From positions 1-37,736 of the IMG/VR virus record IMGVR_UViG_3300037117_000228: DNA of 37,736 bases; one strand, 5' to 3'. This document shows, one piece after another, positions 1-7,736 of this stretch. Each line of letters begins with the position of its first letter. The stretch's first letter is position 1. Source of the DNA: a virus. Under the pieces are notes generated by a model, which saw only the letters and a list, made by a program, of their open reading frames with translations, made no database searches and had not been told where the DNA came from. The translations under genes were made by a program, and so were the position numbers.

Positions 1-127
1 ACCGCATAGAACGCAATCACGACATCATCGAAGTTTGTTTTGGATAGACCGGCAGCCTCCATGTACGCGTAAAGAACGGACCAGTTCGCCTGACAGGCGT
101 AGAACACCGCGCCGCGAGTGACGCCTT
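1..127. repeat. Terminal direct repeat, copy 1 (circular overlap)
   Basis: These 127 bases are identical to 37610..37736. The 200-aa gene crossing the junction stays in frame (275 to 1, then 37609 to 37282), so the repeat is best read as the overlap left when a circular molecule is assembled, with a unit length of 37,609 bp. A length of exactly 127 is also a common assembler k-mer size. A true 127-bp terminal redundancy of a linear phage genome is less likely because it would cut a gene. Confidence 0.93.
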
Positions 128-275
128 CGGTGCCGGTGAAAGCTTGCAAGAAATTGAACTGGATTTTTGCTTCCATCGCTCCCCTTTGAGCGACGATTAA
201 AGCGGCCTTCGCTGCTTTTGTTTCCGCCGCGTCCGCTGCTATTACGTCCTTGACCTGATCGGGTGTGAGTGCCAT
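1..275 (-). CDS. Unknown late-region protein, N-terminal part (gene crosses the circle junction)
   Basis: The ATG at 275..273 follows a good AAGGAG site and the protein begins MALTPDQVKDVIAADAAET. It runs off the left edge and continues at 37609..37282, giving 200 aa in the circle. The N-terminal 60 residues are Ala-rich and probably helical. The C-terminal end carries a charged helical segment. I do not recognise the family. It lies between the two-OB protein (305..799) and the 196-aa gene (36645..37235), in the block that ends with ejection-protein-like genes, so a structural or assembly role is inferred from position only. A short CGGC/GCCG hairpin (291..302) sits just upstream of the ribosome binding site. 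Confidence 0.85.
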   Translation of the reverse strand, partial: MALTPDQVKDVIAADAAETKAAKAALIVAQRGAMEAKIQFNFLQAFTGTEGVTRGAVFYACQANWSVLYAYMEAAGLSKTNFDDVVIAFYA

Positions 276-290
276 TGGTAAATCTCCTTA

Positions 291-302
291 CGGCCTTCGC
301 CG
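291..302 (-). other. Short hairpin directly upstream of a ribosome binding site
   Basis: CGGC-loop-GCCG with a 4-nt loop sits in the 29-bp gap between the two-OB gene and the 200-aa gene, immediately before the AAGGAG of the latter. Similar hairpins precede several other late genes. Confidence 0.5.
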
Positions 303-304
303 TT

Positions 305-799
305 TTACTGTGCTTCTGCTTCTGGTACGGGTGCTGATTCTGTTTCGGGCTTCAAGATTTCAATTAGTCGTCCGGCTAACGTGTATCTTCCGGTTCGGGG
401 TTGAATAGAAACTAGAACGTCGCTTACAATCCGCGCGCCGGTATGCATTTCCGTGTCTATATACTCCGAGGCCGTTTTGATGTGCGGGCGGGATAGAAAC
501 AACGGGCAACCGCAATCCAACCTTGAATTCCCATACGATCCGTTCCACCTTTCTACAAAACTTTCTATCTGTGAAACGGGAAACTGGGGGACGGAAAATA
601 TTATGTTCATGGCGTGTGTTCGTCCGTCTATTCTTTTCGAACTGTCTTCCGTAAATTCGACTTCGACACCCGCGTAAACCAAGCACGTGTGTCCTTTGGG
701 AGTCAGGATGCCCTCAAAGAGGGCCGTATAAGTTCCCGCTTGCGAGCGGATCACGAATCGTCGCCCTTGTTTGTCGTAATGCGTGATGTAGCCGAGCAA
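305..799 (-). CDS. Two-domain OB-fold (cold-shock-like) protein
   Basis: 164 aa. The start is TTG at 799, chosen because AGGAG lies 7 nt upstream and no ATG fits. Residues 1-70 follow a cold-shock-like beta pattern (GYITHY, FVIRSQAGTY, VEVEF, GRTHAMNI). Residues 75-150 look like a second small beta domain with a CGC motif and GARIVSDV. It is clearly a paralogue of 25899..26453, which shares IRSQ-G-Y, H-CL, V-F, GR-A-N, CGC, GA-LV-DI and IDIL/IEIL at matching places. The C-terminal tail is Pro/Glu-rich. The likely role is single-stranded nucleic acid binding, but that is inferred from fold resemblance. It is the first gene of the late block that crosses the circle junction. Confidence 0.75.
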   Translation of the reverse strand: MLGYITHYDKQGRRFVIRSQAGTYTALFEGILTPKGHTCLVYAGVEVEFTEDSSKRIDGRTHAMNIIFSVPQFPVSQIESFVERWNGSYGNSRLDCGCPLFLSRPHIKTASEYIDTEMHTGARIVSDVLVSIQPRTGRYTLAGRLIEILKPETESAPVPEAEAQ

Positions 800-1640
800 G
801 AAAATCTCCTAAAAAGTTTTTGGGTACGTGAGTGCGAATGGGCGTGTGGCTTGGAGGCTCTCCCCCGGGCCCTCTCAATTTTCAAAATATGCAAAACGGT
901 AGGGTCTTGTGATGTGCAAAAGATTGTGCGTGCGCCTTCGGCTACCGCTACCGGCTGGCTACCCCGTGGGTGCGCCCCTCCTGCCGCCCTGCCCGCGCCG
1001 GAAAAAGCAATCTGCGCCGGATCAGAGCCACGACCGACGACCAGACCACGACATAAGCAGGCCACAGCTGACCGGCCCGCGCGATCCGCGCCAACCAACC
1101 AATCCGTCGCGCCGCGACGAGTCAATCTGTTGCTTCGTTGCCCGTTATCGGAGGGTATTGCCGTTGAAAGCCCGTTGGACTAGTACAAAGTGTAGTACAA
1201 CGGCGGCTAACTCCCATGTTCTCAATGCGTGGCTGAGAGTGCAAGATTCGCACCCAATTAACACCTTGTTGATTATGGCGTTTCGAGCGGATGCTAATGC
1301 CTGCCCGGCCCGACACCGGCGAAACGCCGGAACGAGGCCGTTAGGCATTCGGCGCCGGTCCTGCAAACGCCCTCTAGATAGCCCTGCCAGCTCCACAGGA
1401 AGCCAATTCCCGCGTTGCGCGGTCGAAAACGCCTAAGTGCTTGCCTTTCAATGCTATTGATCCAAGATTTGATCGCGTCCGAACCGATCTCTATGCTGTA
1501 ACTCATTGAAAATACATGTGTTCACCAGCATCGGTAACATAATTACCCAATATTTCGGAAAATTTCGCTGAATTCGAGAACGCTTATCGTGCGCGAGCGT
1601 CAACCAATCGAACGATCAGCCTAGCAATCGTGTAATTTAT
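800..1640. other. Long stretch without a convincing gene
   Basis: About 840 bp with no frame that has both a ribosome binding site and protein-like composition; the open frames are Arg/Pro/Cys-rich shadows. It is GC-rich between about 850 and 1400. I see a strong hairpin (CCGGCG-AAA-CGCCGG, 1316..1330) and a direct repeat of TAGTACA 12 bp apart (about 1189..1207). It lies between the late block and the iteron region, so it may hold a promoter, leader RNA or part of the origin. Confidence 0.5.
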
Positions 1641-1651
1641 GCTCGAATCAA

Positions 1652-2080
1652 TGACATTGCGAGCAAGTCCTTTATTTTCAGCGTGGTACTCTGGCAATGT
1701 CACTGGCAATGTCAAACGTGACATCAGATAACAGCCTTATATATCAGTGTGTTACAGCCAAAATCTCTGAGAAGTGGCACCCTTGTAGGAGAAAGAGGGC
1801 TTAACTTAACGTGTTGTCGGGCTTGTTTGTTCCTTATAACTCTTAATTAAGCCTTCCCAAATCATAGTGAATTCATTCTCCTACAGGGGTGGCACTTTTG
1901 AAGACTTTTGACTGCGGAGCATTGAAAACACAGGCTGTTAGCTGATGTCACTCTTGACATTGCGAGAATCGCACGACATTGCCATATGGTATTTACGAAA
2001 TGTCTGCATCCGATAGTAACATATAGCACTTATGCAATGTCACTCGCAATGTCATCCGGCAATGTCATGCCGCAATGTCA
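1652..2080. repeat. Iterons GCAATGTCA, probable replication origin
   Basis: Eight perfect copies of the 9-mer GCAATGTCA or its complement lie at 1652 (-), 1694, 1706, 1955 (-), 2034, 2046, 2059 and 2072, with a near copy at 1974 (-). Copies in the clusters are 12-13 bp apart, close to one helical turn. The set flanks a large palindrome with an AT-rich centre and lies beside the PrimPol-helicase gene. Iterons plus a dyad plus AT-rich DNA are typical of plasmid and phage origins. No separate Rep protein is recognised, so the binding protein is unknown. Confidence 0.75.
1706..1963. repeat. Large imperfect palindrome centred at 1834/1835
   Basis: Three pairs of segments mirror about the same centre: 1706..1714 with 1955..1963 (iteron, 9/9), 1718..1737 with 1932..1951 (19/20) and 1772..1793 with 1876..1897 (20/22). 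The arms between them are partly similar. The central 80 bp are rich in TTAA. It could be an origin hairpin structure or the remains of an inverted-repeat mobile element. Confidence 0.75.
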
Positions 2081-2207
2081 CTTTTGATGAAAGCATCGCT
2101 GAATCCTCGTTCCCGCTTAACGGCGTCTACTGAAACCTTAACGCCGGTGCGAGCGAAAATCCTCTAGTAAGCTTTCGAAGGCTTAACCGCTCGACAGCGC
2201 CGCGCCC

Positions 2208-4334
2208 TTAGTCGGCTCGCTTGAGCAATCCAACCATCTTGACAGCGCGCCCCATAACCCAATCGGTGTAGAAAACGATATGCCCGGCTTGGGCTTTGCC
2301 CTTCCATGCGCGAGCCCATATCTCTGTATCGTACCGCTTGTAGTTCAAGGACTCCCGCCACAGTCGTTCCGGCATGACGCCACCGTTTGATCTTAGGACG
2401 TGCTCCATGCGGGCCTGTAAGCGGCCAAGTGTGGACTCAGCCTCAATCGGGCGGATGTAGCGGATTACGTCACAGCGGTACCTCGCCAGCGCAATGGCCC
2501 GCTCCAAGCAGTCGTCAGTAATGCAATCCAAACCTAAATCAACGGCGAAGAACAGGGCTAGCCTTTGAACCAATCCCACGATTCGAGACATGGACAAGCT
2601 TTGGTTATCATCGTCTTCGTCCACGACTGAAAGGCCCGTCAATCCCTGCGCGATCATGGCTTGAGCGTGCTCGTAATTTTCATAGTCGAATATGCCTTGC
2701 TTCAGGGCCTTATCAATCAAAATCCTTGTCTCGCCTGCACCCGGCATACAGTCGGGATCGGTAAAGAAGGAAACGGCTTCGTCCTTGTCGGCTTTCTCCG
2801 GCCCCAGCACGATAAACAATCGGTCAATCAGATCCGAGTTGCTACCCATGATCTTGGGCCAATTTTCGTGGAAGCTTTTGACTGTCGAGCACCATATCCA
2901 AGATGCGCAGTACTGTCCGGGCTCAAATGCAAACGAATCCTTTGTGCTCTTGATGATGTTGGCGAACCTTCCGCCTTCGTAGATGCTGAGAAGGTGAGGA
3001 GCGAAGCTGCTATTTTCGATGTTGACCTTAGAAATGCAGCTTCGTAGTTCATCGTAATAGAGAATCGCGTTGGCGCATCGGGTTCGGGCCATGTTAATAC
3101 CCAACCCTTCCATACTGCCTGCCCCGAATATCAACTGCTTGCCGTTCGCGTTCGAAGTGCCTGTTCGATGCATTTCAGACAGTGCGGCCAGCTCCATATA
3201 CTTGAAGCCCAACTCCACGCTTGACGACTTGAACCAACCCTTGACGGCCAGAGATCCGAGAAACAAAGACAGGGGCGTATTGTTCAATCCTTTGATCCGC
3301 ACCTTAGTGCCAACACTGTTGAGGATCGTCGCTACCAACGGCATGAAAATTAGTTCGGGCCGTTTGGTTGAAGTCCGCATCGCGGGCTCAATTAGGCCGC
3401 GATAGATGGACGTTTCAAGCATTACCCATGAAGGGAATTTTGGCTTGGTGATTGTCTCGCTGCGGTCAATGCGACTCGTATCAAACTTGGGTTTTTCGGC
3501 ATCAGGCGCCGTAGAACCGGTAGCCGATCCGAACAATACCGTACTTGCGCCGGGATCGCCTGCGGGATACTTATAAACAGAATGTATGGTCTCGCGGACT
3601 TTATCCTCGTCAATCGGTGGTGCACAGTTTTCGTGAACCCACGCCATAGCCGCAATTTCAGCGGCCTCAAGCGGGACATTCTTTGAACGAAGCGTGCCGA
3701 CGAAGGAAACGAGCGCGCCGTGAATCGAGCCATGCTGAATCAGCGTGCCCGCCTCAACAACGGCGATCTTCTTGCGAGTTACTTTCTGTGCCCCCAGCCA
3801 TGTAAGTTCCGCAGGGCCGCACGACACAGGAGCCATGTCTTGAATTACACGATATTGCTTGCCGGAAATCACATGCACAGAGCCCGGCGACACGCATTGT
3901 TCCGCATCCACGCGGACCGAAAAATTTTCGTGCTGCACGAAAGACTGCATAACATTCCCCAAAGATATACTTTCCGGGGATTGTAGAAACCATCTGTGCG
4001 CGCCCTGCCGAGAGCGGATCGTCAGCGTAGTTGTAAAATCAGACTTGGTATCGGCTTTGTATCTGGCACGGACATCCATAGAGTCAACTTCAAGGACGAA
4101 GAACTGTCCCAACGTGGCCTTCGCAACGCTGCCGAAGTTGCATTTGTGTTCTGCGTACCACGCGTCAATCTGCCCGAAGTCAGTTGTAGCCTTGGTGGGC
4201 CATTCGAAAAACCACGGAGCCTTACCACGCAAGGGAATCTGCGGGATACCAAATCCAGCCATGTACTTTGCGCCTTCAGCGGGAGTGGCAAATTCGCCGT
4301 TCGCATCAGGCTGCGGAATCGTTATAAGAGGCAT
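2208..4334 (-). CDS. PrimPol-helicase replication protein
   Basis: 708 aa. Residues 1-190 resemble a bifunctional primase-polymerase (archaeo-eukaryotic primase fold), with an acidic motif LEVDSMD (82-87), GAHRWF (His113) and VRVD followed by a Pro-Ser-x-H-like stretch (from 141). Residues 205-256 look like a PriCT helical domain (AMAWVHENC to TIHSVYKY). Residues 300-600 resemble a DUF3987/SF3-like ATPase, with Walker B ILYYDEL (424-430), but the Walker A region (about 357-372, GSLAVKGWFKSSS) is not canonical. It would prime and unwind the element's DNA. Its ATG overlaps the stop of the cold-shock-like gene by one base (TAATG), so the two are translationally coupled. The iteron region lies just downstream. 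Confidence 0.82.
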   Translation of the reverse strand: MPLITIPQPDANGEFATPAEGAKYMAGFGIPQIPLRGKAPWFFEWPTKATTDFGQIDAWYAEHKCNFGSVAKATLGQFFVLEVDSMDVRARYKADTKSDFTTTLTIRSRQGAHRWFLQSPESISLGNVMQSFVQHENFSVRVDAEQCVSPGSVHVISGKQYRVIQDMAPVSCGPAELTWLGAQKVTRKKIAVVEAGTLIQHGSIHGALVSFVGTLRSKNVPLEAAEIAAMAWVHENCAPPIDEDKVRETIHSVYKYPAGDPGASTVLFGSATGSTAPDAEKPKFDTSRIDRSETITKPKFPSWVMLETSIYRGLIEPAMRTSTKRPELIFMPLVATILNSVGTKVRIKGLNNTPLSLFLGSLAVKGWFKSSSVELGFKYMELAALSEMHRTGTSNANGKQLIFGAGSMEGLGINMARTRCANAILYYDELRSCISKVNIENSSFAPHLLSIYEGGRFANIIKSTKDSFAFEPGQYCASWIWCSTVKSFHENWPKIMGSNSDLIDRLFIVLGPEKADKDEAVSFFTDPDCMPGAGETRILIDKALKQGIFDYENYEHAQAMIAQGLTGLSVVDEDDDNQSLSMSRIVGLVQRLALFFAVDLGLDCITDDCLERAIALARYRCDVIRYIRPIEAESTLGRLQARMEHVLRSNGGVMPERLWRESLNYKRYDTEIWARAWKGKAQAGHIVFYTDWVMGRAVKMVGLLKRAD

Positions 4335-4603
4335 TAGCGCGCGCCTCCAAGGGTTTGAGAGCCCGGAGCCACAGGCGCGATGATCCGCGCATTGATCGCG
4401 CGGGAAAGCTTGCCGTTATTCAGGGCGGGTGCAACATCGAAGTAAACAGTGCAACCCGTAGGATCATTCATACCCTTGGGTGCTTCGACTACAGCCCGTG
4501 AATGAAGGAAAAATTGCTCAGTGATGCTAACGGAAATGATTCCGTATCCGCGCGTAACGTTCCATGTTCGAACCACGCCGGTAATTTGTTTGTTGCTCTC
4601 CAT
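4334..4603 (-). CDS. Cold-shock-domain-like protein
   Basis: 89 aa. The start at 4603 (MESNKQ) is preferred because a GAGG site lies just upstream; an 8-codon extension to 4627 lacks one. The sequence follows the cold-shock OB pattern: GVVRTWNVTRGYGIISV, then FFLHSRAVV, then VYFDV and a closing A-NARII. The RNP1-like aromatic motif is only partly kept (GYGII). Such proteins bind single-stranded nucleic acid. It is coupled to the replication gene by TAATG, suggesting a role as ssDNA/RNA chaperone in replication, which is an inference. The tail is Pro/Gly-rich. Confidence 0.75.
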   Translation of the reverse strand: MESNKQITGVVRTWNVTRGYGIISVSITEQFFLHSRAVVEAPKGMNDPTGCTVYFDVAPALNNGKLSRAINARIIAPVAPGSQTLGGAR

Positions 4604-4726
4604 TGGTTTCCTCAATGTAACAATCAAAAGAAATGTAATTCGATCCGAGGATCAGTCCTGCTAGCGGCGAGGAAACCGGGGATAAATTCCTGCGGTTATT
4701 AGTGCCGAACTCTTGCTTCATGTTTC

Positions 4727-4879
4727 TTAGAGCGGCTCATCAATCGTAATGTCGTGAGCCATCTTGAACTGCCTAATTTCATTCTTTAGCCGTGCAACTT
4801 CTTCTTTCAATTTCTCAATTTCATTAAGCCGTGCGTCCAAATAAATCTTGGCGACTTCTACCATTACGTGTGCTTCCAT
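4727..4879 (-). CDS. Small coiled-coil protein
   Basis: 50 aa. The ATG at 4879 has a GAGGG site upstream. Residues 8-38 form an amphipathic heptad helix (LDARLNEIEKLKEEVARL, NEIRQF), so it should form a coiled coil, probably a dimer. The end is acidic. It lies in the minus-strand replication block between the 115-aa gene and the cold-shock-like gene. The function is unknown; a protein-protein adaptor is possible. Confidence 0.7.
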   Translation of the reverse strand: MEAHVMVEVAKIYLDARLNEIEKLKEEVARLKNEIRQFKMAHDITIDEPL

Positions 4880-4973
4880 TGCCGAAACCCTCTTGCTGTT
4901 TAATTTCTCCCTGAACCGAAAATATTAATTACTGATCGTCTGAGAAGATGCCCGCCGAACTGCTATTGTCGTG

Positions 4974-5321
4974 CTACTGAATGTAGGAATTCACTCCGTC
5001 TATCGCCGTGAACATCGGAATGGCCGCCTCAATTGCGTTGCCTCGCGCGAGAGCGTCCGGGCTGCAAAGTTGTTCAAGGTAGGTATCCGTCTGAATTCCT
5101 AACGCAACCAAAAGCTTTTCAAGTAAAGCGAGGTCTGGCCGGTCGTGTATAAACCACTCGCGCTTTTTGAAGTCCGCAACACGTGGCGCAAGCTTTATAA
5201 TCGTTTCTTCGATTTGTGACGCGCTGTACGTCGGCGCAGCCAACCATAGACGGGCAAGATGCCCCTTCGCTTCCAGTAAATCGTTTTCGAAATTCGGATA
5301 AAGCATTTCTGTTTCACTCAT
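4974..5321 (-). CDS. Unknown acidic helical protein
   Basis: 115 aa, start ATG at 5321 (MSETEMLYPN). The composition is helical, with EAKGHLARLWLAA, IEETIIKLAPRV and LLEKLLVALGI. No motif, signal peptide or membrane segment is seen. It starts 9 bp downstream of the stop of the basic protein 5331..5648 and ends about 95 bp before the coiled-coil gene. Expression with the replication block is likely. I do not recognise it. Confidence 0.7.
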   Translation of the reverse strand: MSETEMLYPNFENDLLEAKGHLARLWLAAPTYSASQIEETIIKLAPRVADFKKREWFIHDRPDLALLEKLLVALGIQTDTYLEQLCSPDALARGNAIEAAIPMFTAIDGVNSYIQ

Positions 5322-5330
5322 TTCGTTTCC

Positions 5331-5648
5331 TTATAGCCACAAGGGCCGAACGATTTTGACACTTCCTGATTCAGACCGGATCACGCCGAACTCGATATTG
5401 GAAATACTGACGTATGCGGATTCGTGTTCTCGCCCGCCGCACGCTGCGGCTGTCGGAGAGTCCAAGAATTCGGAGAGCAAAACCCAATCGGTGCGGCGCA
5501 GTGATCGTTGCTTGTAAAATATCCCTAGGCAGTTGCGGAAGATCGTGTCTCGTGATTGGAGTTTTTTTTGAAGTCTCCGAGCACGGAGCGCCCGCATGCG
5601 TTTAGCGATTGCCTCGCGCGGTTCTCGTTTTCGTTTCCTACTCGACAT
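5331..5648 (-). CDS. Unknown small basic protein
   Basis: 105 aa. The start at 5648 (MSSRKRKREPREA) is chosen because GGAG lies 7 nt upstream; an upstream in-frame start has no site. The first 45 residues are extremely Arg/Lys-rich (RMRALRARRLQKKLQ), suggesting nucleic-acid binding. The C-terminal half is beta-like. It is the first gene after the terminator at 5711..5744. Just upstream of its ribosome binding site is a perfect 7-bp hairpin (GCGGAAA/TTTCCGC, 5660..5677). A further dyad (CGTCAC/GTGACG, 5682..5700) could be an operator. Confidence 0.68.
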   Translation of the reverse strand: MSSRKRKREPREAIAKRMRALRARRLQKKLQSRDTIFRNCLGIFYKQRSLRRTDWVLLSEFLDSPTAAACGGREHESAYVSISNIEFGVIRSESGSVKIVRPLWL

Positions 5649-5710
5649 GCTCCACTCCTGCGGAAATCCGTTTCCGCTATGCGTCACTCAACGTGTGACG
5701 GTATTGAGAA

Positions 5711-5744
5711 CCAAAAAAGAAAGCCGCCTCGAAAGTCAGGCGGT
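5711..5744 (-). terminator. Intrinsic terminator after the sigma-like gene
   Basis: On the minus strand a CCGCCT/AGGCGG stem with an 8-nt loop is followed by TTTCTTTTTT. It lies just after the stop at 5759 and separates the upper early genes from the replication genes. Confidence 0.82.
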
Positions 5745-5758
5745 ATCTGAAGGGTGCT

Positions 5759-6688
5759 CTATGCCCTCTTCTCATCACTACTTAGACGAGAACTTTTACT
5801 CTTTGCTAATTTGAGCCGAGCACGGCGGTTGTATATCCGCTTCTGCGGGTTTGGGGCTGTTGCGGCTAAGAGCCCCATTTTCTTGAATTTAGCAGTGCGG
5901 TTGTAGACTTTTTTAAGAGGCCAATTGAGAAGCGAAGCAATTGTTTTCGCAGTCAGCTCGGTCTTCTTTCGGGGTAGAAATCTCCCATCAGACAAGCAAA
6001 TGCCTTTATACGACAGGAATTCTTGATCCTCTTTCGACTGCGCCGCAAGCAGTTCGTCGGCCCGGTCGTACGCCGCAGTAACTTGATCCGGGGTCTTGTC
6101 CTTCAACACCGGCGATTGCTCTATAAGGTTATCGAGCTGATCTATGAGCCGATTTTCTTCCACGTTGCCGGTTTGCTTTCCGCCGGGAGTGTAGTCCTTC
6201 CATTCGAACAGCTCCTGCCATCCATGCTTGCGGTCCACCATTCGTTTGCGAACTATATCTGTGAGCGCGCTCAAGAGAACTTTGTACGCCCACGAATGAA
6301 ACGTACACACTTCGCCGGTTTTCTCATTTACTCCTTTGAACGTGCTCAGTTCGTAGAAAACTTTTCCGGCTGCTATCTCTCTGAAATCGCCGCCGTACAG
6401 TTGGTCTAGCCGAACCGAAACTTCGCTGCCGTCCGGCAAGCCACTGCCGGGTAAGTTTGATCCTCTCCGATTGGCTTCCTTACGTGCGGGCACGCCGCTG
6501 TAGTCGAGGACTTCCGCGAAGAGTGCATCTTTGGCTTCGCTTATGATTTTTGAATCCCCTTGAGCGTGAGCCAACACTAGCGCGTTATACAAGAAGTCCA
6601 GCGTTTCGCCGCTCTCTCGGAGAATTTCGCGCGGTCCTTCGGGTGTATCAATGATGATCGGCGGACGTGCTTTTCTGTAATCACTCAT
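5759..6688 (-). CDS. Sigma-factor-like protein
   Basis: 309 aa. The start at 6688 (MSDYRKARPP) overlaps the previous stop by 8 nt. Residues 85-150 resemble sigma-70 region 2: RLDQLYGGDFREIAAG, then FHSWAYKVLLSALTDIVRKR, with the F-SW and D-VRKR signature of ECF-like factors. Residues 240-290 look like a region 4-type helix-turn-helix (ELTAKTIASLLNWPLKKVYN, then RTAKFKKMGLL). The C-terminus is very basic. It may redirect host RNA polymerase to element promoters, or be a winged helix regulator. The family match is by eye and uncertain. It is the last gene before the terminator. Confidence 0.6.
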   Translation of the reverse strand: MSDYRKARPPIIIDTPEGPREILRESGETLDFLYNALVLAHAQGDSKIISEAKDALFAEVLDYSGVPARKEANRRGSNLPGSGLPDGSEVSVRLDQLYGGDFREIAAGKVFYELSTFKGVNEKTGEVCTFHSWAYKVLLSALTDIVRKRMVDRKHGWQELFEWKDYTPGGKQTGNVEENRLIDQLDNLIEQSPVLKDKTPDQVTAAYDRADELLAAQSKEDQEFLSYKGICLSDGRFLPRKKTELTAKTIASLLNWPLKKVYNRTAKFKKMGLLAATAPNPQKRIYNRRARLKLAKSKSSRLSSDEKRA

Positions 6689-7283
6689 GGGATTGGCTCT
6701 TCGCTCGCAATCTTTCAATCAATCGGTCTGCGGCGGGTTTGAATGCAACACTACAGATTGTTCCTTCTCTCCTAGCGTGCTCGCACGGCCATTTTTGGAT
6801 GTCTTTCCATTTAACGTCTTCAGGCAGCGACGTTTCTTCGCCGCGCCGATCACTTTGATCTAACAGAAATGAGGTTATGTCCTTGTATCCCCGGTCAATT
6901 CCTTTCTCAAGTAGGACAGCGGCTAATTGCTCGTGTGAGTATTCTTTTTCTGTCTCGTATTCCGGGATTTCACACGGGGCATCAGAAAGCATAAGCATAA
7001 GTTCAAGAGTAAGGTCTATACGGTATCTCTCCACAACAGCCCATGCATGTGGTAGGGGTTTATAATCCGGCGATACTAAAAATCTAGGATCGGCGTAAAC
7101 GCCCTCAATGTATTTGACATCCCGTGCCCGCGCGGCCAACACGAAACTTTGAGCGTTTTCGAAGCAATGATTTCTACGAACGCCACGCAGCCACGGTGTA
7201 ATACACTCAACGATGCGTGCTCGATCATCGGAAGGAACTCCCGGCAATCGCAGTTTGTCGGCTTCAAGTCGTGTGGTTTGCAT
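6681..7283 (-). CDS. Putative papain/transglutaminase-fold protein
   Basis: 200 aa, start ATG at 7283, directly after the stop of the HELAH gene. It has a cysteine at the head of a helix (NHCFENAQSFV, Cys40), then PHAWAVV (His79), then RIDLT (Asp90). This Cys-His-Asp order and spacing is typical of small papain-like or transglutaminase-like folds that handle a host protein or peptide bond. The rest is helical and charged. The three residues are seen directly; enzymatic activity is an inference. It is part of the coupled early operon and overlaps the sigma-like gene. Confidence 0.6.
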   Translation of the reverse strand: MQTTRLEADKLRLPGVPSDDRARIVECITPWLRGVRRNHCFENAQSFVLAARARDVKYIEGVYADPRFLVSPDYKPLPHAWAVVERYRIDLTLELMLMLSDAPCEIPEYETEKEYSHEQLAAVLLEKGIDRGYKDITSFLLDQSDRRGEETSLPEDVKWKDIQKWPCEHARREGTICSVAFKPAADRLIERLRAKSQSHE

Positions 7284-7736
7284 TTACTTAGCGCCCGCTC
7301 CTTCAGGTGGAGAAAATCCTTCAGATGCCCGCAGCTCTTCGTAACCGCTCAGCGTTCCTTTTCGATGCTTAGGTACTCTGAATCCCCAACTTGCTACTAA
7401 TGCGTCCGCTAGTCGCTCGCGCTCCGTCAAATCGCCTGATACGGGCGCGCTATCCCCTCGAAACACATGCGCAAGTTCGTGCATCACAACGTAATTCACA
7501 TAGCTTTGGCTCTCTTCCTCCAAGCACGCATCCAAGTAAATCAGTACGCCCCTATTAGCAGGAGCCGGTAGCACAAGCCCGTGCGATCCGGCAGTCGGCG
7601 CGTGAACCGTAATATTCCGCTCATTGAGGATTGCCAACACGTCTTGCGGCAGTTCTAAAGCTTTTGCAAATGCTTTGTGAGTCTTCGAGCGGAATCGCGA
7701 GTCAATGTAAGGCCATCGCAGCCAAGGCTCTTTCAC
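7284..7736 (-). CDS. HExxH zinc-peptidase-like protein
   Basis: 150 aa. The start is GTG at 7736, overlapping the previous stop as GTGA. The motif VVMHELAHVFRGD (His86, Glu87, His90) followed by ERLADALVASWGF (from about 107) is the zinc-site pattern of ImmA/IrrE- and SprT-type metallopeptidases, whose third ligand is in the E-x-x-A-D helix. In phages and mobile elements such proteins often cleave a repressor, so a role against the XRE regulator (21466..21819) is possible but unproven. It lacks a DNA-binding domain of its own. Confidence 0.75.
   Translation of the reverse strand: MKEPWLRWPYIDSRFRSKTHKAFAKALELPQDVLAILNERNITVHAPTAGSHGLVLPAPANRGVLIYLDACLEEESQSYVNYVVMHELAHVFRGDSAPVSGDLTERERLADALVASWGFRVPKHRKGTLSGYEELRASEGFSPPEGAGAK

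Noticed and set aside
1-127. True terminal redundancy of a linear phage genome
   Set aside because: The repeat falls inside a gene that reads through only if the ends are merged, and 127 is a standard assembly overlap length.
614-1436. Two long plus-strand open frames (189 and 175 codons)
   Set aside because: Arg/Pro/Cys-rich composition, no ribosome binding site, overlap with each other and with the two-OB gene; typical of GC-rich non-coding DNA.
4527-4721. 64-codon frame between the coiled-coil and cold-shock-like genes
   Set aside because: No ribosome site and overlap with the cold-shock-like gene in another frame.
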